Source: Methanomicrobium sp. W14
GTDB lineage: Archaea; Halobacteriota; Methanomicrobia; Methanomicrobiales; Methanomicrobiaceae
NCBI RefSeq assembly: GCF_017875315.1
Contig: NZ_JAGGMM010000002.1
Location: 655,867 to 719,866, forward strand
Direction: 5' to 3'
Length of the DNA: 64,000 bases
The notes under the pieces: model-generated
Databases searched by the model: none
The model's input: the letters and a program-made list of their open reading frames with translations, nothing else
Told to the model about the DNA's origin: nothing
Program-made: the position numbers and the translations under genes
Part shown: piece after piece, positions 1-12,233 of the stretch
Position numbering within the stretch: position 1 is the first letter of the stretch
Layout: the number at the start of each line of letters is the position of its first letter

Positions 1-466
1 TTTCGTTGTACGGAACCATGTAGGACTCTGCTATTCCTTTGCCGAATGTGTGGTATATCCATTCCTTAAAGTTTTCAGGCTCCTTTAACTCCCCCTTTTC
101 AAGGGCTATCAGGTTTTTTACAAACTCGTTGATGCAGAAGAAGCGGTCTTCGGGCGGGAGTTGGTAAAGACCGTTTTCAAAAGGGTATTTTACATATCTT
201 CCTTTAAAAAAGATCTTGGTATTTCTGTTCCTTTTGTCCTTGTTTTCACCCAGAACATCACACATGAAGTCGTTTACTTCCTTGTCACGGCTGAATATGA
301 TATGGGAGCCGCCCGTATCAAAAGTAAAGCCGTCTTCAGTGTTTGAACGGCACAATCCCCCCGTTTTATCCTCTTTTTCAAAAACCGTTACGTCTTCTCC
401 GTGTTCGTTCAGCATCCGGGCGAGTGCAATTCCCGTAAGGCCGCCGCCAAGTATTGCAGTCTTCAC
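1..466 (-). CDS. FAD-dependent oxidoreductase, UDP-galactopyranose mutase/protoporphyrinogen oxidase-like (partial)
   Basis: The gene runs off the left edge; 155 N-terminal residues are visible, read from a GTG at 466 because no ATG lies upstream in frame. The N-terminus is a dinucleotide-binding beta-alpha-beta unit (GGGLTGIALAR, residues 8-18), an acidic strand end (VFEKEDKTGG) and the second FAD motif DTGGSHIIF. This is the fold of the amine oxidase/UDP-galactopyranose mutase superfamily; the YVKYPFENGL and FGKGIAESYMVPYN stretches resemble the mutase-like members found in archaea. Sugar-nucleotide or lipid chemistry is possible, but the substrate cannot be told from this part. It is transcribed away from eno. 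Confidence 0.8.
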   Translation of the reverse strand, partial: MKTAILGGGLTGIALARMLNEHGEDVTVFEKEDKTGGLCRSNTEDGFTFDTGGSHIIFSRDKEVNDFMCDVLGENKDKRNRNTKIFFKGRYVKYPFENGLYQLPPEDRFFCINEFVKNLIALEKGELKEPENFKEWIYHTFGKGIAESYMVPYNE

Positions 467-556
467 AGTATTAATTGGAATTTGGGTTTACAAAAGTCTG
501 TTGACGAAAGCATCTCTCCAAACTCTTACTGTGTTTACCTTAATCCAATGTCGTAA

Positions 557-1900
<1,344 letters not shown>

Positions 1901-1928
1901 ATAAGGCAGAAAACAGGAATAAATCAAT

Positions 1929-1950
1929 AATAAAAAAATCTTTTTTTATT
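1929..1950 (+). terminator. Palindromic A/T terminator after eno
   Basis: A perfect 10-bp inverted repeat of AATAAAAAAA and TTTTTTTATT with a 2-nt loop lies 29 nt past the eno stop. The run of T is what archaeal polymerase needs to terminate; the hairpin itself is weak. Confidence 0.55.
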
Positions 1951-2080
1951 TACGTTTCACTGATGTCTCTTCCGGCTTTCAGGCATCCTGCCTATATGTA
2001 AATTCCAGACCTTCTCTTTTGCACTTATCATTCTCATGACAATGATTGATATACAATGAAAATTATCAGTAGCTCTTATT

Positions 2081-2749
2081 ATGCCCGGGAATTCTTTCTG
2101 TGACAGTCCTGATTATCAGAAAAAAAGGATAGCAATGGTGAAAAACCAGGTTGAGGCAAGGGGTGTTGCAGATAAGAATGTTCTTATTGCAATGGCGAAG
2201 GTTTTCAGGCATCTTTTTGTGCCGGAAAAATTACGTGAATTTGCATACGATGACAGACCTCTTCCAATTGGAATGGGTGCAACGATATCGCAGCCTTATA
2301 TTGTAGCTTTTATGACTGAACTTCTTGAGTTGTCGCCTTATGATCGTGTCCTTGAAATCGGCACAGGCTCCGGCTACCAGGCGGCGGTGATATCGAAGAC
2401 CGCATTGGAAGTTGTCTCTTTTGAGAGGATAAAAGAGCTTATTCCGGTTTCACAGGAAAACCTGAAAAATTCCGGAATAAACAATGTAAGGGTCTTTTTA
2501 GGTGATGGAACGAATATTCCCGAAAAGTTTGGTCATTTTGATGCGGTTATTGTTACAGCGGCATCCCCTGATATTCCTGAATATCTGTTTGAATTTTTAA
2601 ATGAAGGCGGAAGACTTGTCGCACCTGTAGGCAGTCTGTCTTATCAGGAGCTTATTAAGATAAAAATAGAAGATGGAAAACCGGTACTGACGCACCATGG
2701 CAATGTAAGGTTTGTTCCCCTTATCGGCTGCAGGGGATGGAAGGAGTAG
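2081..2749 (+). CDS. pcm: Protein-L-isoaspartate O-methyltransferase
   Basis: Uses S-adenosylmethionine to methylate L-isoaspartyl residues in damaged proteins so that they can return to aspartate. At 222 residues it is close to the usual 205-220. The SAM motif I, LEIGTGSGYQAAV, sits near residue 91. The pre-motif MGATISQPYIVAFM is the family signature for the isoaspartyl pocket, and FVPLIGCRGW closes the protein as in bacterial and archaeal Pcm. A TATA-like box (about 2048-2056) is 25-30 nt upstream of ATG 2081, so the transcript may be nearly leaderless. A small inverted repeat ATCATT/AATGAT lies just before the box. It is a single gene between eno and a helicase. Confidence 0.95.
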   Translation: MPGNSFCDSPDYQKKRIAMVKNQVEARGVADKNVLIAMAKVFRHLFVPEKLREFAYDDRPLPIGMGATISQPYIVAFMTELLELSPYDRVLEIGTGSGYQAAVISKTALEVVSFERIKELIPVSQENLKNSGINNVRVFLGDGTNIPEKFGHFDAVIVTAASPDIPEYLFEFLNEGGRLVAPVGSLSYQELIKIKIEDGKPVLTHHGNVRFVPLIGCRGWKE

Positions 2750-2754
2750 CAGAC

Positions 2755-2781
2755 GGAGAAGCGCATGGATTTGAACCTGCG
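2755..2781 (-). other. tRNA T-arm-like fragment
   Basis: Read on the minus strand this stretch contains GGTTCAAATCC, the conserved T-loop core of tRNAs, inside a six-base-pair stem (CGCA/TGCG plus GG/CC) with one bulged base. No anticodon arm, D-arm or matching acceptor strand is visible nearby, so it is not a functional tRNA. It may be a fragment left by an integration event or a chance match. Confidence 0.25.
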
Positions 2782-2994
2782 TATTTTGGATGTCTGATAC
2801 ATTCGTAAACTTAAAAAAATGTAAATATTTGAGATTATCTGAAAAATCTTTTAAAATACCTGTTTTTTTAGATATTCATCATGTGAAATTATGTGCCTGC
2901 TAAAACAGCAGACTCAGACAAAAAATTGGATTAACTCCCTTAAATGCCAAATTAATCTCTAAATGTCTAATATTCTAAAATATCTTGCCCTCCC

Positions 2995-3007
2995 CCAAAT
3001 ATAAAAT
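2995..3007 (+). promoter_or_regulatory. TATA box for the DEAD-box helicase
   Basis: An AAATATAAAA box centred at about 3001 is 33 nt before the ATG at 3034. Initiation about 25 nt downstream would leave a leader of only a few bases. This supports 3034 rather than the in-frame GTG at 3013, which would fall upstream of the transcription start. Confidence 0.55.
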
Positions 3008-3033
3008 AGTTTGTGCGCCTTATAATAATAAGA

Positions 3034-4641
3034 ATGGACACTTTTTTAAAATTTAGTGAACTGAATATTTCCAAAGAAATATTAAAGGCAATAGAAGATA
3101 TGGGGTTTGAAGAACCCACTCCAATACAGCAGCTTTCAATTCCTCTTATCATGCAGGGACGTGACGTTACAGGCCAGGCCCAGACTGGAACCGGAAAAAC
3201 TGCATCTTTTGCAATACCTGTCATCGAAAAACTGGACACGAAAAGCTGCAGTGTCCAGACAATCGTTCTTTCACCTACAAGAGAACTTACCATCCAGATT
3301 GCAGAGGAGTTCAACAGGCTTCTGAAGTACCGCGATGACGTCAGGGTTCTCCCGATATACGGCGGTCAGCCCATAGAACGCCAGATCTCTGTCCTGAAAC
3401 GTGGAGTTCATGTTGTCGTCGGAACTCCGGGAAGGGTAATGGACCATCTCAGAAGAGGTACACTTAACCTGTCATCGGTATCGATTGTTGTCATTGACGA
3501 GGCCGACCAGATGCTTGATATGGGATTTAAGGAAGACCTTGAGGCAATTCTTGAATACGCACCTAAAGAGCGTCAGACAATTCTGTTTTCGGCGACAATG
3601 CCGAGACCGATTCTTAAAATATCAAAGGCATTCCAGAAGAACCCTGAATTTTTGAAACTAAACCCGAAAGAGCTGACCGTTCCTCTTATTGAACAGTCGT
3701 ATATAGAAGTCCGCGAAAGGGACAAGCTCGATGTCCTGTGCCGTCTTATTGATATCAGCGGTCAGGGTCTCTCAATGATATTCTGCAACACAAAAAAGAG
3801 GGTTGATGAGCTCTCGTCATCACTTCACTCCAGGGGTTATTTTGCCGAAGGCCTCCATGGTGATATGAAGCAGAGTTTAAGGGACCGCGTTATGGGCAAG
3901 TTCAGGAACGGTTCAATAGATATTTTGATAGCAACCGATGTAGCTGCAAGAGGCATTGATGTCGAGGATATCGATACTGTATACAACTATGATGTCCCGC
4001 AGGACGTAGAGTATTATGTCCACAGAATCGGACGTACGGGAAGGGCCGGAAAGACCGGGCGTGCATATACGTTTGTAGGGCCTAGGGAGACCGAAAAACT
4101 GCGTATGATCCAGAGACTTGCGAGAGTCAAAATAAGACGTGTATCCCCTCCGAGCACAAGGGATGTTGAAAACTGCCGCATCGAAAGGTTCCTTGACAAA
4201 GTGCGGAATGTTATGACAGAAAGTGACCTCTCCGCATATACTCCCCATGTGGAAAGGCTGATGGACGAGGACTTCACCCTGACCGATATTTCGGCGGCTC
4301 TGATTAAGCTTCATATGGAGGACAACAGTCATGAATTGCCATCAGGTCACAAGGAAGAGCAGTCTGTTGACTTTTTAAATACCGGCGGAGAGCCCGGAAT
4401 GGTCAGGTTTTTTATAAACATCGGCAAATCAAAAGGTATCCGCCCCGGTGACATTGTCGGTGCAATTGCAGGAGAGGCAAAAATTCAGGGAAGTCTTATA
4501 GGGGCAATAAACATACTTAATGACTTTTCGTTTGTTGAAGTTCCTGAAAAATATGCCCCTGAGGTTCACAGGGCCATGAATAATGCGACAATACGCGGTA
4601 ATGAAATATCGTTTGAACCTGCAAGAAAAGCAATCCGTTAG
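3034..4641 (+). CDS. deaD: DEAD-box ATP-dependent RNA helicase, CsdA/DeaD type
   Basis: An RNA helicase of 535 residues, likely helping RNA unfolding and ribosome assembly, often under cold stress. The Q-motif (PTPIQQLSIP), Walker A AQTGTGKT (about residue 49), DEAD box (about residue 155), SAT (about 187) and HRIGRTGR (about 330) are all intact, giving two RecA-like lobes over residues 1-370. Residues about 430-530 match the small DbpA/CsdA RNA-binding domain (VRFFINIGKSKGIRPGDIVG). This distinguishes it from minimal archaeal helicases. ATG 3034 is preferred because the family begins near TFLKFSELNIS. It stands alone in the window. Confidence 0.93.
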   Translation: MDTFLKFSELNISKEILKAIEDMGFEEPTPIQQLSIPLIMQGRDVTGQAQTGTGKTASFAIPVIEKLDTKSCSVQTIVLSPTRELTIQIAEEFNRLLKYRDDVRVLPIYGGQPIERQISVLKRGVHVVVGTPGRVMDHLRRGTLNLSSVSIVVIDEADQMLDMGFKEDLEAILEYAPKERQTILFSATMPRPILKISKAFQKNPEFLKLNPKELTVPLIEQSYIEVRERDKLDVLCRLIDISGQGLSMIFCNTKKRVDELSSSLHSRGYFAEGLHGDMKQSLRDRVMGKFRNGSIDILIATDVAARGIDVEDIDTVYNYDVPQDVEYYVHRIGRTGRAGKTGRAYTFVGPRETEKLRMIQRLARVKIRRVSPPSTRDVENCRIERFLDKVRNVMTESDLSAYTPHVERLMDEDFTLTDISAALIKLHMEDNSHELPSGHKEEQSVDFLNTGGEPGMVRFFINIGKSKGIRPGDIVGAIAGEAKIQGSLIGAINILNDFSFVEVPEKYAPEVHRAMNNATIRGNEISFEPARKAIR

Positions 4642-4748
4642 GATTGTTTCAGTCCTAAAAAGACCTGAAATCCCGTTTTATTTTTTCCATGTTTATTTTT
4701 TTACTTCTTTCATAGAAGGCCGTTATTTTTTATCAGGAATTTTGGAAT

Positions 4749-5837
4749 TCACATATACTCTGACATTGTTGTCTGTATGCTTTTTGGGGAGTCAAAACCG
4801 GATACCGATACCCCTATAAGCCGTACAGGTTTTGTAGTGTCAAGGTATTTTGAGATGAGCTCTTTTGCATTTTCATCAATCACGGAGCTGTCGAAAGTGT
4901 GACGGACAAGAGTCTTTGATCTTGTATTGGTTATGAATCCGGCATATCTTATTTTGACTGTCACCGTCCTGAATCTTATTTTTCTGGAGGAAACGGCTTT
5001 TTTAACTTCACTGCATATCTGTTCGGCCGTCTTTAGTATCAGGTCTTTGTCCTTTGTATCCGAGGAATATGTCTTTTCTTTTCCTATTGATTTTCGTGAT
5101 TCTCTTTTTCTGACGTCTCTTGTATCATTTCCCGAGGCAATCTCTTTCAGGTCCGCTGCATGACGCCCGAGAAGCGAGATGAGTTTCTGGATGTCATAGT
5201 CCAGAAGGTCACGGACTGTTGAAATTCCTGCTCCTGAAAGTATTTTTGATGTTTTCTTCCCTATGCCTGGAATTTTTCCTATTGGCATGGGGTTTAGAAA
5301 AGAGGTGACTTCTTCAGGTCTTACTACAGTTACCCCGTCAGGTTTTTGGAAATCAGATGCTATCTTTGCGACTACTTTTGACGGGCCTATCCCGGCCGAG
5401 CAGGTAATTCTCTCCTTTTGAAAGATTCTTTCTTTAATCTCTTTTGCAGTTTTTTCAGCATCGGAAAAAGAGCCTTTGCAGCTTAAATCAAGGTAAGCCT
5501 CGTCTATACTTACCTGTTCAAATTTGTCGGAATATTTCCTGAGAATCTCCATTACGCTTTCCGAGACTTTTTTGTATAAAGAGAAGTTTACCGGCAGAAA
5601 TATGCCTTTGGGGCACATCCTGTACGCCGTTGAGATGGGCATAGCCGAGTGCACGCCATAGTCACGTGCCTCATATGAGCATGTGCTTACGACACCCCTT
5701 CCGTCGCCCCCTTTTGGGTCGGCACCTATTATCACTGGAAGTCCCCTGAGTTTCTGGTTCTCCCTGACCTCAACGGATGCGTAAAAGCAGTCCATGTCGA
5801 TATGAAGTATTATTCTGTCCTCTGCAGTTTCTGTCAT
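4749..5837 (-). CDS. dinB: DNA polymerase IV, Y-family translesion polymerase
   Basis: Error-prone polymerase that bypasses damaged template bases. At 362 residues it is a normal Dbh/Dpo4-type length. Metal ligands are visible in HIDMDCFYASVE (Asp14) and SIDEAYLDLS (Asp112-Glu113). The HhH part IPGIGKKTSKIL and a C-terminal little-finger domain follow. The protein ends in QTTMSEYM, which has the Q-x-x-hydrophobic-x-x-aromatic spacing of a PCNA-binding box but lacks the second aromatic; it may be a weak clamp contact. A TATA-like stretch (about 5870-5878) places transcription start 10 nt before the ATG. SOS-type control is not evident. Confidence 0.93.
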   Translation of the reverse strand: MTETAEDRIILHIDMDCFYASVEVRENQKLRGLPVIIGADPKGGDGRGVVSTCSYEARDYGVHSAMPISTAYRMCPKGIFLPVNFSLYKKVSESVMEILRKYSDKFEQVSIDEAYLDLSCKGSFSDAEKTAKEIKERIFQKERITCSAGIGPSKVVAKIASDFQKPDGVTVVRPEEVTSFLNPMPIGKIPGIGKKTSKILSGAGISTVRDLLDYDIQKLISLLGRHAADLKEIASGNDTRDVRKRESRKSIGKEKTYSSDTKDKDLILKTAEQICSEVKKAVSSRKIRFRTVTVKIRYAGFITNTRSKTLVRHTFDSSVIDENAKELISKYLDTTKPVRLIGVSVSGFDSPKSIQTTMSEYM

Positions 5838-6055
5838 CAGCCGTCGACTGTTTTAACTCTTGCCGGTTTATGGTATAAGTCATAGCCATGCGGTGTGAAA
5901 GAAAAGCCGGCACTCCCTGTGTCTTACCTGTGCTTGAGATTTGTGTTTAAAGCACGCTTAAACGCTGGCAGATTACTGATAAAAAAAGGTAAATAATCCG
6001 TCTGAGTAAGTGTAACTCTGGCCTACCTGTTCAGATGGTTTTTCTAAAAAATATT

Positions 6056-7582
6056 TTATTGCTGGTTTTTAGGCTGGATATAAAATCCTGTTAGGGTCTT
6101 GTCCAGAACCTCTTCCGAGTTCTTCGGTGTAATGAGGCTTACGACAATCATCGCTATTATTGCACAGGCGAACGAGTATATTGAAAAGTGCATAGGAAGT
6201 TTGTCTATGTACTGGTAATAATACCCGAACATTCCTGACGTAACAAGACCTGTCAGGACTGCAGCGATTGCACCTTCCTTTGTTGCACGCCTCCAGTAAA
6301 GCCCTGCGAGGAACGGGACTGCAAAAGTAGACAGCATTACTCCGATTCCCATCCATATCAGGAATGCAAGCATCTCGGGCGGGTTGAACGCAAGTAGAAT
6401 TGAAACTATTGCAACGACAACCACACAGATCTGGCTTAATCTTAAGACCTGCCTGTCGGTTGCATCCGGTCTTAGGAGATTTTTGTATATATCCCATGAA
6501 AACATGGTTCCTATTGTGAGCATTAGCCTGTCTGTCGTTGACATGACGGCCGCAAGGACGATGACCGCAAAAAAAGCCCAGATTACAAGGTTTGGAACGG
6601 CATACTGGACCCCGTACATAAAGGCGAAGTCCTGAGCATTTACAGCTGTAGGGAGAACAAGTTTTCCCTCCTCTACAAGCGCCCTTACCGCGAAGCCTGC
6701 GAACTTTACGAGAAACATCACTACAAGATATATCAGAAATGCCGCCAGGGGAGCCCATTTGAAGAATTTTTCCTTCTTTGCCGCAAGGACATTGTTTACG
6801 ACATGCGGTGCGCATGCAAGGCCTACTGTCAGCATTATAACGAACGATACCAGAAATTCAGGTGTGCAGTATGCATATGAGGCGTACGCTGCCGGGTAGA
6901 AAGGCTGAACCATATTCGGGTCTACCGAGGCTAGAACTTCGTTTATGTGCTCAAGACCTCCTGCTGCAAAGATTACAAGTGGTGTCATTATGAGGACACC
7001 TGCGATAAGAAGCCCTCCCTGGATGAGGGTTGTCCACGAAACCGCGTAAAGACCTCCTATAACGGTATACACTGTAATTATGACCGCTGCAATTATCAGT
7101 GCCACCCTGTGGTCTATGTTGAAGAGCCATACCAGAACTATGCTTATAGCGGTATACTGACCGACAAGGTATATCATCGACACTACGATTCCTGCAACTG
7201 CCGTGATTCCCCTTATTGCTCTCGGGCTTTCGAACCTCTGGGCAAAATAGTCCTCTACAGTCATGTATCCTGCATTTTTTCCAATGTAATGAAGTTTTAC
7301 ACCGAATACTATGATTGCAAAGGATGCCGCGAGGGGCACTGCAAGCTGCTCCCATATTCCGGGCCACCCCGAGGTGTAGCCGAATGCAGAGACCCCTACA
7401 AGAGTCATTCCGCTGCACACCGATGCGACCATGAGAATTGTGAAGACCCAGAAGCCCAGGGACCTCCCGGCGAGTATATAGTCCTCGGTGTTATGGACTT
7501 TTTTTGATGCCCAGCTACCTATGAGAATTAACCCAACTGCATAAACAGCTATTATTGCAATAGTTGCCAAATCGAATGTCAC
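6056..7582 (-). CDS. Sodium:solute symporter family (SSF) permease
   Basis: A 508-residue integral membrane protein with about 13 hydrophobic segments, the SSF/PutP-PanF fold. The N-terminus contains the family pattern (NTEDYILAGRSLGFW, then an Ser/Gly-rich helix SVCSGMTLVGVSAFGYTSGW). It probably couples Na+ entry to uptake of a small organic solute; the substrate cannot be read from the sequence. Translation starts at GTG 7582, overlapping by four bases (GTGA) the stop of a 35-residue membrane protein, so the two are translationally coupled and probably work together. The C-terminus is a short hydrophilic tail. Confidence 0.9.
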   Translation of the reverse strand: MTFDLATIAIIAVYAVGLILIGSWASKKVHNTEDYILAGRSLGFWVFTILMVASVCSGMTLVGVSAFGYTSGWPGIWEQLAVPLAASFAIIVFGVKLHYIGKNAGYMTVEDYFAQRFESPRAIRGITAVAGIVVSMIYLVGQYTAISIVLVWLFNIDHRVALIIAAVIITVYTVIGGLYAVSWTTLIQGGLLIAGVLIMTPLVIFAAGGLEHINEVLASVDPNMVQPFYPAAYASYAYCTPEFLVSFVIMLTVGLACAPHVVNNVLAAKKEKFFKWAPLAAFLIYLVVMFLVKFAGFAVRALVEEGKLVLPTAVNAQDFAFMYGVQYAVPNLVIWAFFAVIVLAAVMSTTDRLMLTIGTMFSWDIYKNLLRPDATDRQVLRLSQICVVVVAIVSILLAFNPPEMLAFLIWMGIGVMLSTFAVPFLAGLYWRRATKEGAIAAVLTGLVTSGMFGYYYQYIDKLPMHFSIYSFACAIIAMIVVSLITPKNSEEVLDKTLTGFYIQPKNQQ

Positions 7583-7686
7583 TCTTCGACCTCCCTGAAT
7601 GAAAGGCTCCAGTATAAAAGAGCCAGAACTATTATTCCCGTCCCTAAAGCTACGCTTAAGACGGTTATTGTCGGCAGACCAAACAT
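7579..7686 (-). CDS. Small single-span membrane protein preceding the symporter
   Basis: A 35-residue ORF from ATG 7686: a short polar start (MFGLPTITV), one hydrophobic span of about 20 residues and an acidic end (FREVEE). Its TGA shares bases with the GTG start of the SSF permease, strong evidence for one mRNA and coupled translation. Small proteins next to SSF symporters are known in other systems (for example short partner proteins of PanF- or ActP-like carriers). I infer an accessory role in stability or regulation of the symporter. Its size makes gene finders likely to miss it. Confidence 0.7.
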   Translation of the reverse strand: MFGLPTITVLSVALGTGIIVLALLYWSLSFREVEE

Positions 7687-7691
7687 ATTAC

Positions 7692-7722
7692 TATGCTAAT
7701 TTGCAGCATGCTAGCATATAAC
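7692..7722 (-). promoter_or_regulatory. Promoter and putative operator of the symporter operon
   Basis: On the minus strand a TATA box (GTTATATGC, 7714-7722) is about 28-36 nt before ATG 7686. A perfect 7-bp inverted repeat, TATGCTA (7692-7698) with TAGCATA (7712-7718), overlaps the TATA box and the expected start site, with GCATGC near its centre. A protein bound there would block TFB/TBP or polymerase. Confidence 0.5.
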
Positions 7723-7782
7723 ACGATCGTTTTAAAGCATATTTTTAAGGTCTGACTGAGTGAAAAAAAGGTAAAAAACGGA

Positions 7783-9273
7783 TTAGTGTCTGAAATATCT
7801 GATCCCGGTAAACACCATCGCGACATTGAGGCGGTTGGAGGCATCTATAACTTCCTTGTCGCGGATTGATCCTCCCGGCTGGAGAAGTGCCGTTGCACCG
7901 GCTTTTGCCGCCACTTCAAGTGTGTCTGCAAACGGGAGGAACGCGTCGGATGCAACAACCGATCCCTTAAGAGAGGAGTTTGCCTTTCTGACGGCAATTT
8001 CAGCTGAGTTTACCCTGTTCATCTGTCCTGCACCTATTGCAAGAGCGGATTTTTTGTTTGCAAAGACAACGGCATTGCTCTTTGTGTGCTTGCAGATTTT
8101 CATTGCAAGCTTCATGCCTTCTATCTCGTCCTGTGTCGGCTCGCGTTCGGATACGACTTCCCAGTTCTCTTTGATGTCTTTCGGCGTTATCTGGACAAGG
8201 GCTCCGCCGTCGATTGTCCTTACCGACTTTGTATCTTTTTCTTCCGGCAGAATCAGGACACGCATGTTCTTTTTAACCTTCATTATCTCCATAGCTTCGT
8301 CCGAGTATGAAGGTGCAATGACTACCTCTATGAATGTGGATGCAAGCTCTTTTGCGACGTCCGCTTCAACAGGTCTGTTAAGAGCCACAATGCCGCCGTA
8401 TGCCGAGACAGGGTCGACGTCCCTTGCTTTTTTATATGCTTCAAGAGGTGTGTCACCCAGTGAGACCCCGCACGGGTTGTTGTGCTTTACTATGACTGCC
8501 GCCGTTTCGTCAAACTCTCTCATGAGGCTTACTGCCGCGTCAACGTCAAGGTAGTTGTTGTATGACATCTCTTTGCCCTGGAGAGTGGTCTGTCCGGCGA
8601 TTCCAGTTTCCCCGTAGACTGACGCCTTCTGGTGCGGGTTTTCACCGTATCTTAAGGCTCTTCCGTTCCTGAACTGAACCGTGTAGACCTCGGGAAGTTC
8701 TGATTCTAGGGAATATAGGTAGTTTGAGATTGCGGCGTCGTATGAAGCCGTCCTTGCAAAGACCTTTTTAGCAAGGTTCAGCCTGTTGGCTTCAGTAAGG
8801 TCATTGCCTGATGATATGGCCTTCTCAAGCATGCCGTAATCTTTCGGGTCGATTACGACTGCGACATCACTGAAGTTTTTTGCCGCAGCTCTAATCATTG
8901 CAGGTCCTCCTATGTCGATGTACTCAACGAGTTCTTTTAACGGCATTTTTTTGGATGACATCTCCTCGAACGGGTAGAGGTTTACAGCAAGGATGTCAAT
9001 TCCGTTGATGCCGTTTTTCTTCATCACTTCATCGTCAATTCCCCGCCTTCCTAAAAGGCCGCCGTGGATTTTCGGGTGCAGGGTCTTTACACGTCCGTCC
9101 ATCATCTCCGGTGCCCCTGTGTATTCGGATACTTCAGTTACGTTTATTCCGGCGTTCCTGAGGGTTTTTGCTGTGCCTCCTGAGCTTAGAACAGTGTAGC
9201 CGTTTTTTACGAGGCACTCAGCAAGTTCGGTTATGCCGGTCTTGTCCCAGACCGAGAGAAGTGCATATTTCAT
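7783..9273 (-). CDS. purH: Bifunctional AICAR formyltransferase/IMP cyclohydrolase
   Basis: Performs the last two steps of IMP synthesis: formylation of AICAR and ring closure. The N-terminal MGS-like cyclohydrolase domain (residues 1-190) begins SVWDKTGITELAECL and has the SSGGTAKTLR phosphate-binding motif. The C-terminal transformylase domain carries the catalytic Lys-His pair in KHNNPCG (about residue 261) and GENPHQKASVY. The length of 496 is somewhat below the bacterial 520-530 but domain-complete. Many archaea use PurP and PurO instead, so a fused bacterial-type enzyme is notable. It would need a formyl-tetrahydrofolate-type donor, which fits the folD/glyA cluster at 56-59 kb. Confidence 0.95.
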   Translation of the reverse strand: MKYALLSVWDKTGITELAECLVKNGYTVLSSGGTAKTLRNAGINVTEVSEYTGAPEMMDGRVKTLHPKIHGGLLGRRGIDDEVMKKNGINGIDILAVNLYPFEEMSSKKMPLKELVEYIDIGGPAMIRAAAKNFSDVAVVIDPKDYGMLEKAISSGNDLTEANRLNLAKKVFARTASYDAAISNYLYSLESELPEVYTVQFRNGRALRYGENPHQKASVYGETGIAGQTTLQGKEMSYNNYLDVDAAVSLMREFDETAAVIVKHNNPCGVSLGDTPLEAYKKARDVDPVSAYGGIVALNRPVEADVAKELASTFIEVVIAPSYSDEAMEIMKVKKNMRVLILPEEKDTKSVRTIDGGALVQITPKDIKENWEVVSEREPTQDEIEGMKLAMKICKHTKSNAVVFANKKSALAIGAGQMNRVNSAEIAVRKANSSLKGSVVASDAFLPFADTLEVAAKAGATALLQPGGSIRDKEVIDASNRLNVAMVFTGIRYFRH

Positions 9274-9665
9274 TGTAATATTATTGGAGCTAAAATCAGA
9301 ATAAGGTAATGCAGTTAGGGGGTTCTGAAAACAGTTTTTTTTGAATAAGATGCAGGCAAATCCTAAATAAAAATGTGGTGTGAACAGAATTATTTCGGAA
9401 GTTTTCTTAAAGTAATGTTAAGAGTATTTTTGAGATATTTCTGATTTTTTTGTATGTGCTTATCTGCGCTTATGTGAGACAACCAAAATATTCTGCTCCT
9501 TTGCTTCGGATCTGTCAGGACTCTTTTAACAGCTGTTTTTTTACATAAATTATTCTCTTTATACTGTAAGCATTATGGTTTATTTCTAAAATAAAGGCTT
9601 TAAATCCTGTGATCCTTTTTTGTAGATTTTCTGTTTAATATCCCTGAATTATTTTGTATGGGCAA
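9274..9665. other. Gene-free AT-rich stretch upstream of the chaperone operon
   Basis: I see no coding frame with start, ribosome site or family resemblance in this roughly 390-bp segment. It is rich in T and A runs and separates the divergent purH and grpE transcripts. No tRNA or stable long hairpin was recognised; an undetected small RNA cannot be excluded. Confidence 0.5.
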
Positions 9666-9670
9666 AGAAA

Positions 9671-9767
9671 GTATATATAGAACTGCAAACAGACTGACAA
9701 AAATATTTATATAGAACTTTAGACCATCTAGTATGGTATAACTAGTAATTACAGCAGTTTATAGGAG
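9671..9767 (+). promoter_or_regulatory. Double TATA promoter, inverted repeat and Shine-Dalgarno of grpE-dnaK-dnaJ
   Basis: The 11-mer TATATAGAACT occurs twice, at 9674-9684 and 9708-9718, 34 bp apart, each shaped like a TATA box. Downstream, CTAGT (9728-9732) and ACTAG (9741-9745) form an inverted repeat over the start site predicted from the second box. A GGAG at 9764-9767 is nine bases before the grpE ATG. The arrangement suggests two tandem promoters with an operator, suited to heat-shock control. Confidence 0.6.
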
Positions 9768-9776
9768 AATAAAGGA

Positions 9777-12216
<2,440 letters not shown>

Positions 12217-12233
12217 ATTCGTCGGAGTAAACA

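Noticed and set aside
6069..6815. 248-residue minus-strand ORF rich in Cys and Arg
   Set aside because: It is an alternate frame of the SSF symporter gene, with composition typical of shadow reading of membrane codons.
6947..7507. 186-residue plus-strand ORF with many Cys and Tyr
   Set aside because: Antisense shadow of the symporter; no start signal, no domain.
7826..8554. 242-residue plus-strand ORF opposite purH
   Set aside because: Ser/Ala-rich antisense shadow of purH; purH has full family motifs.
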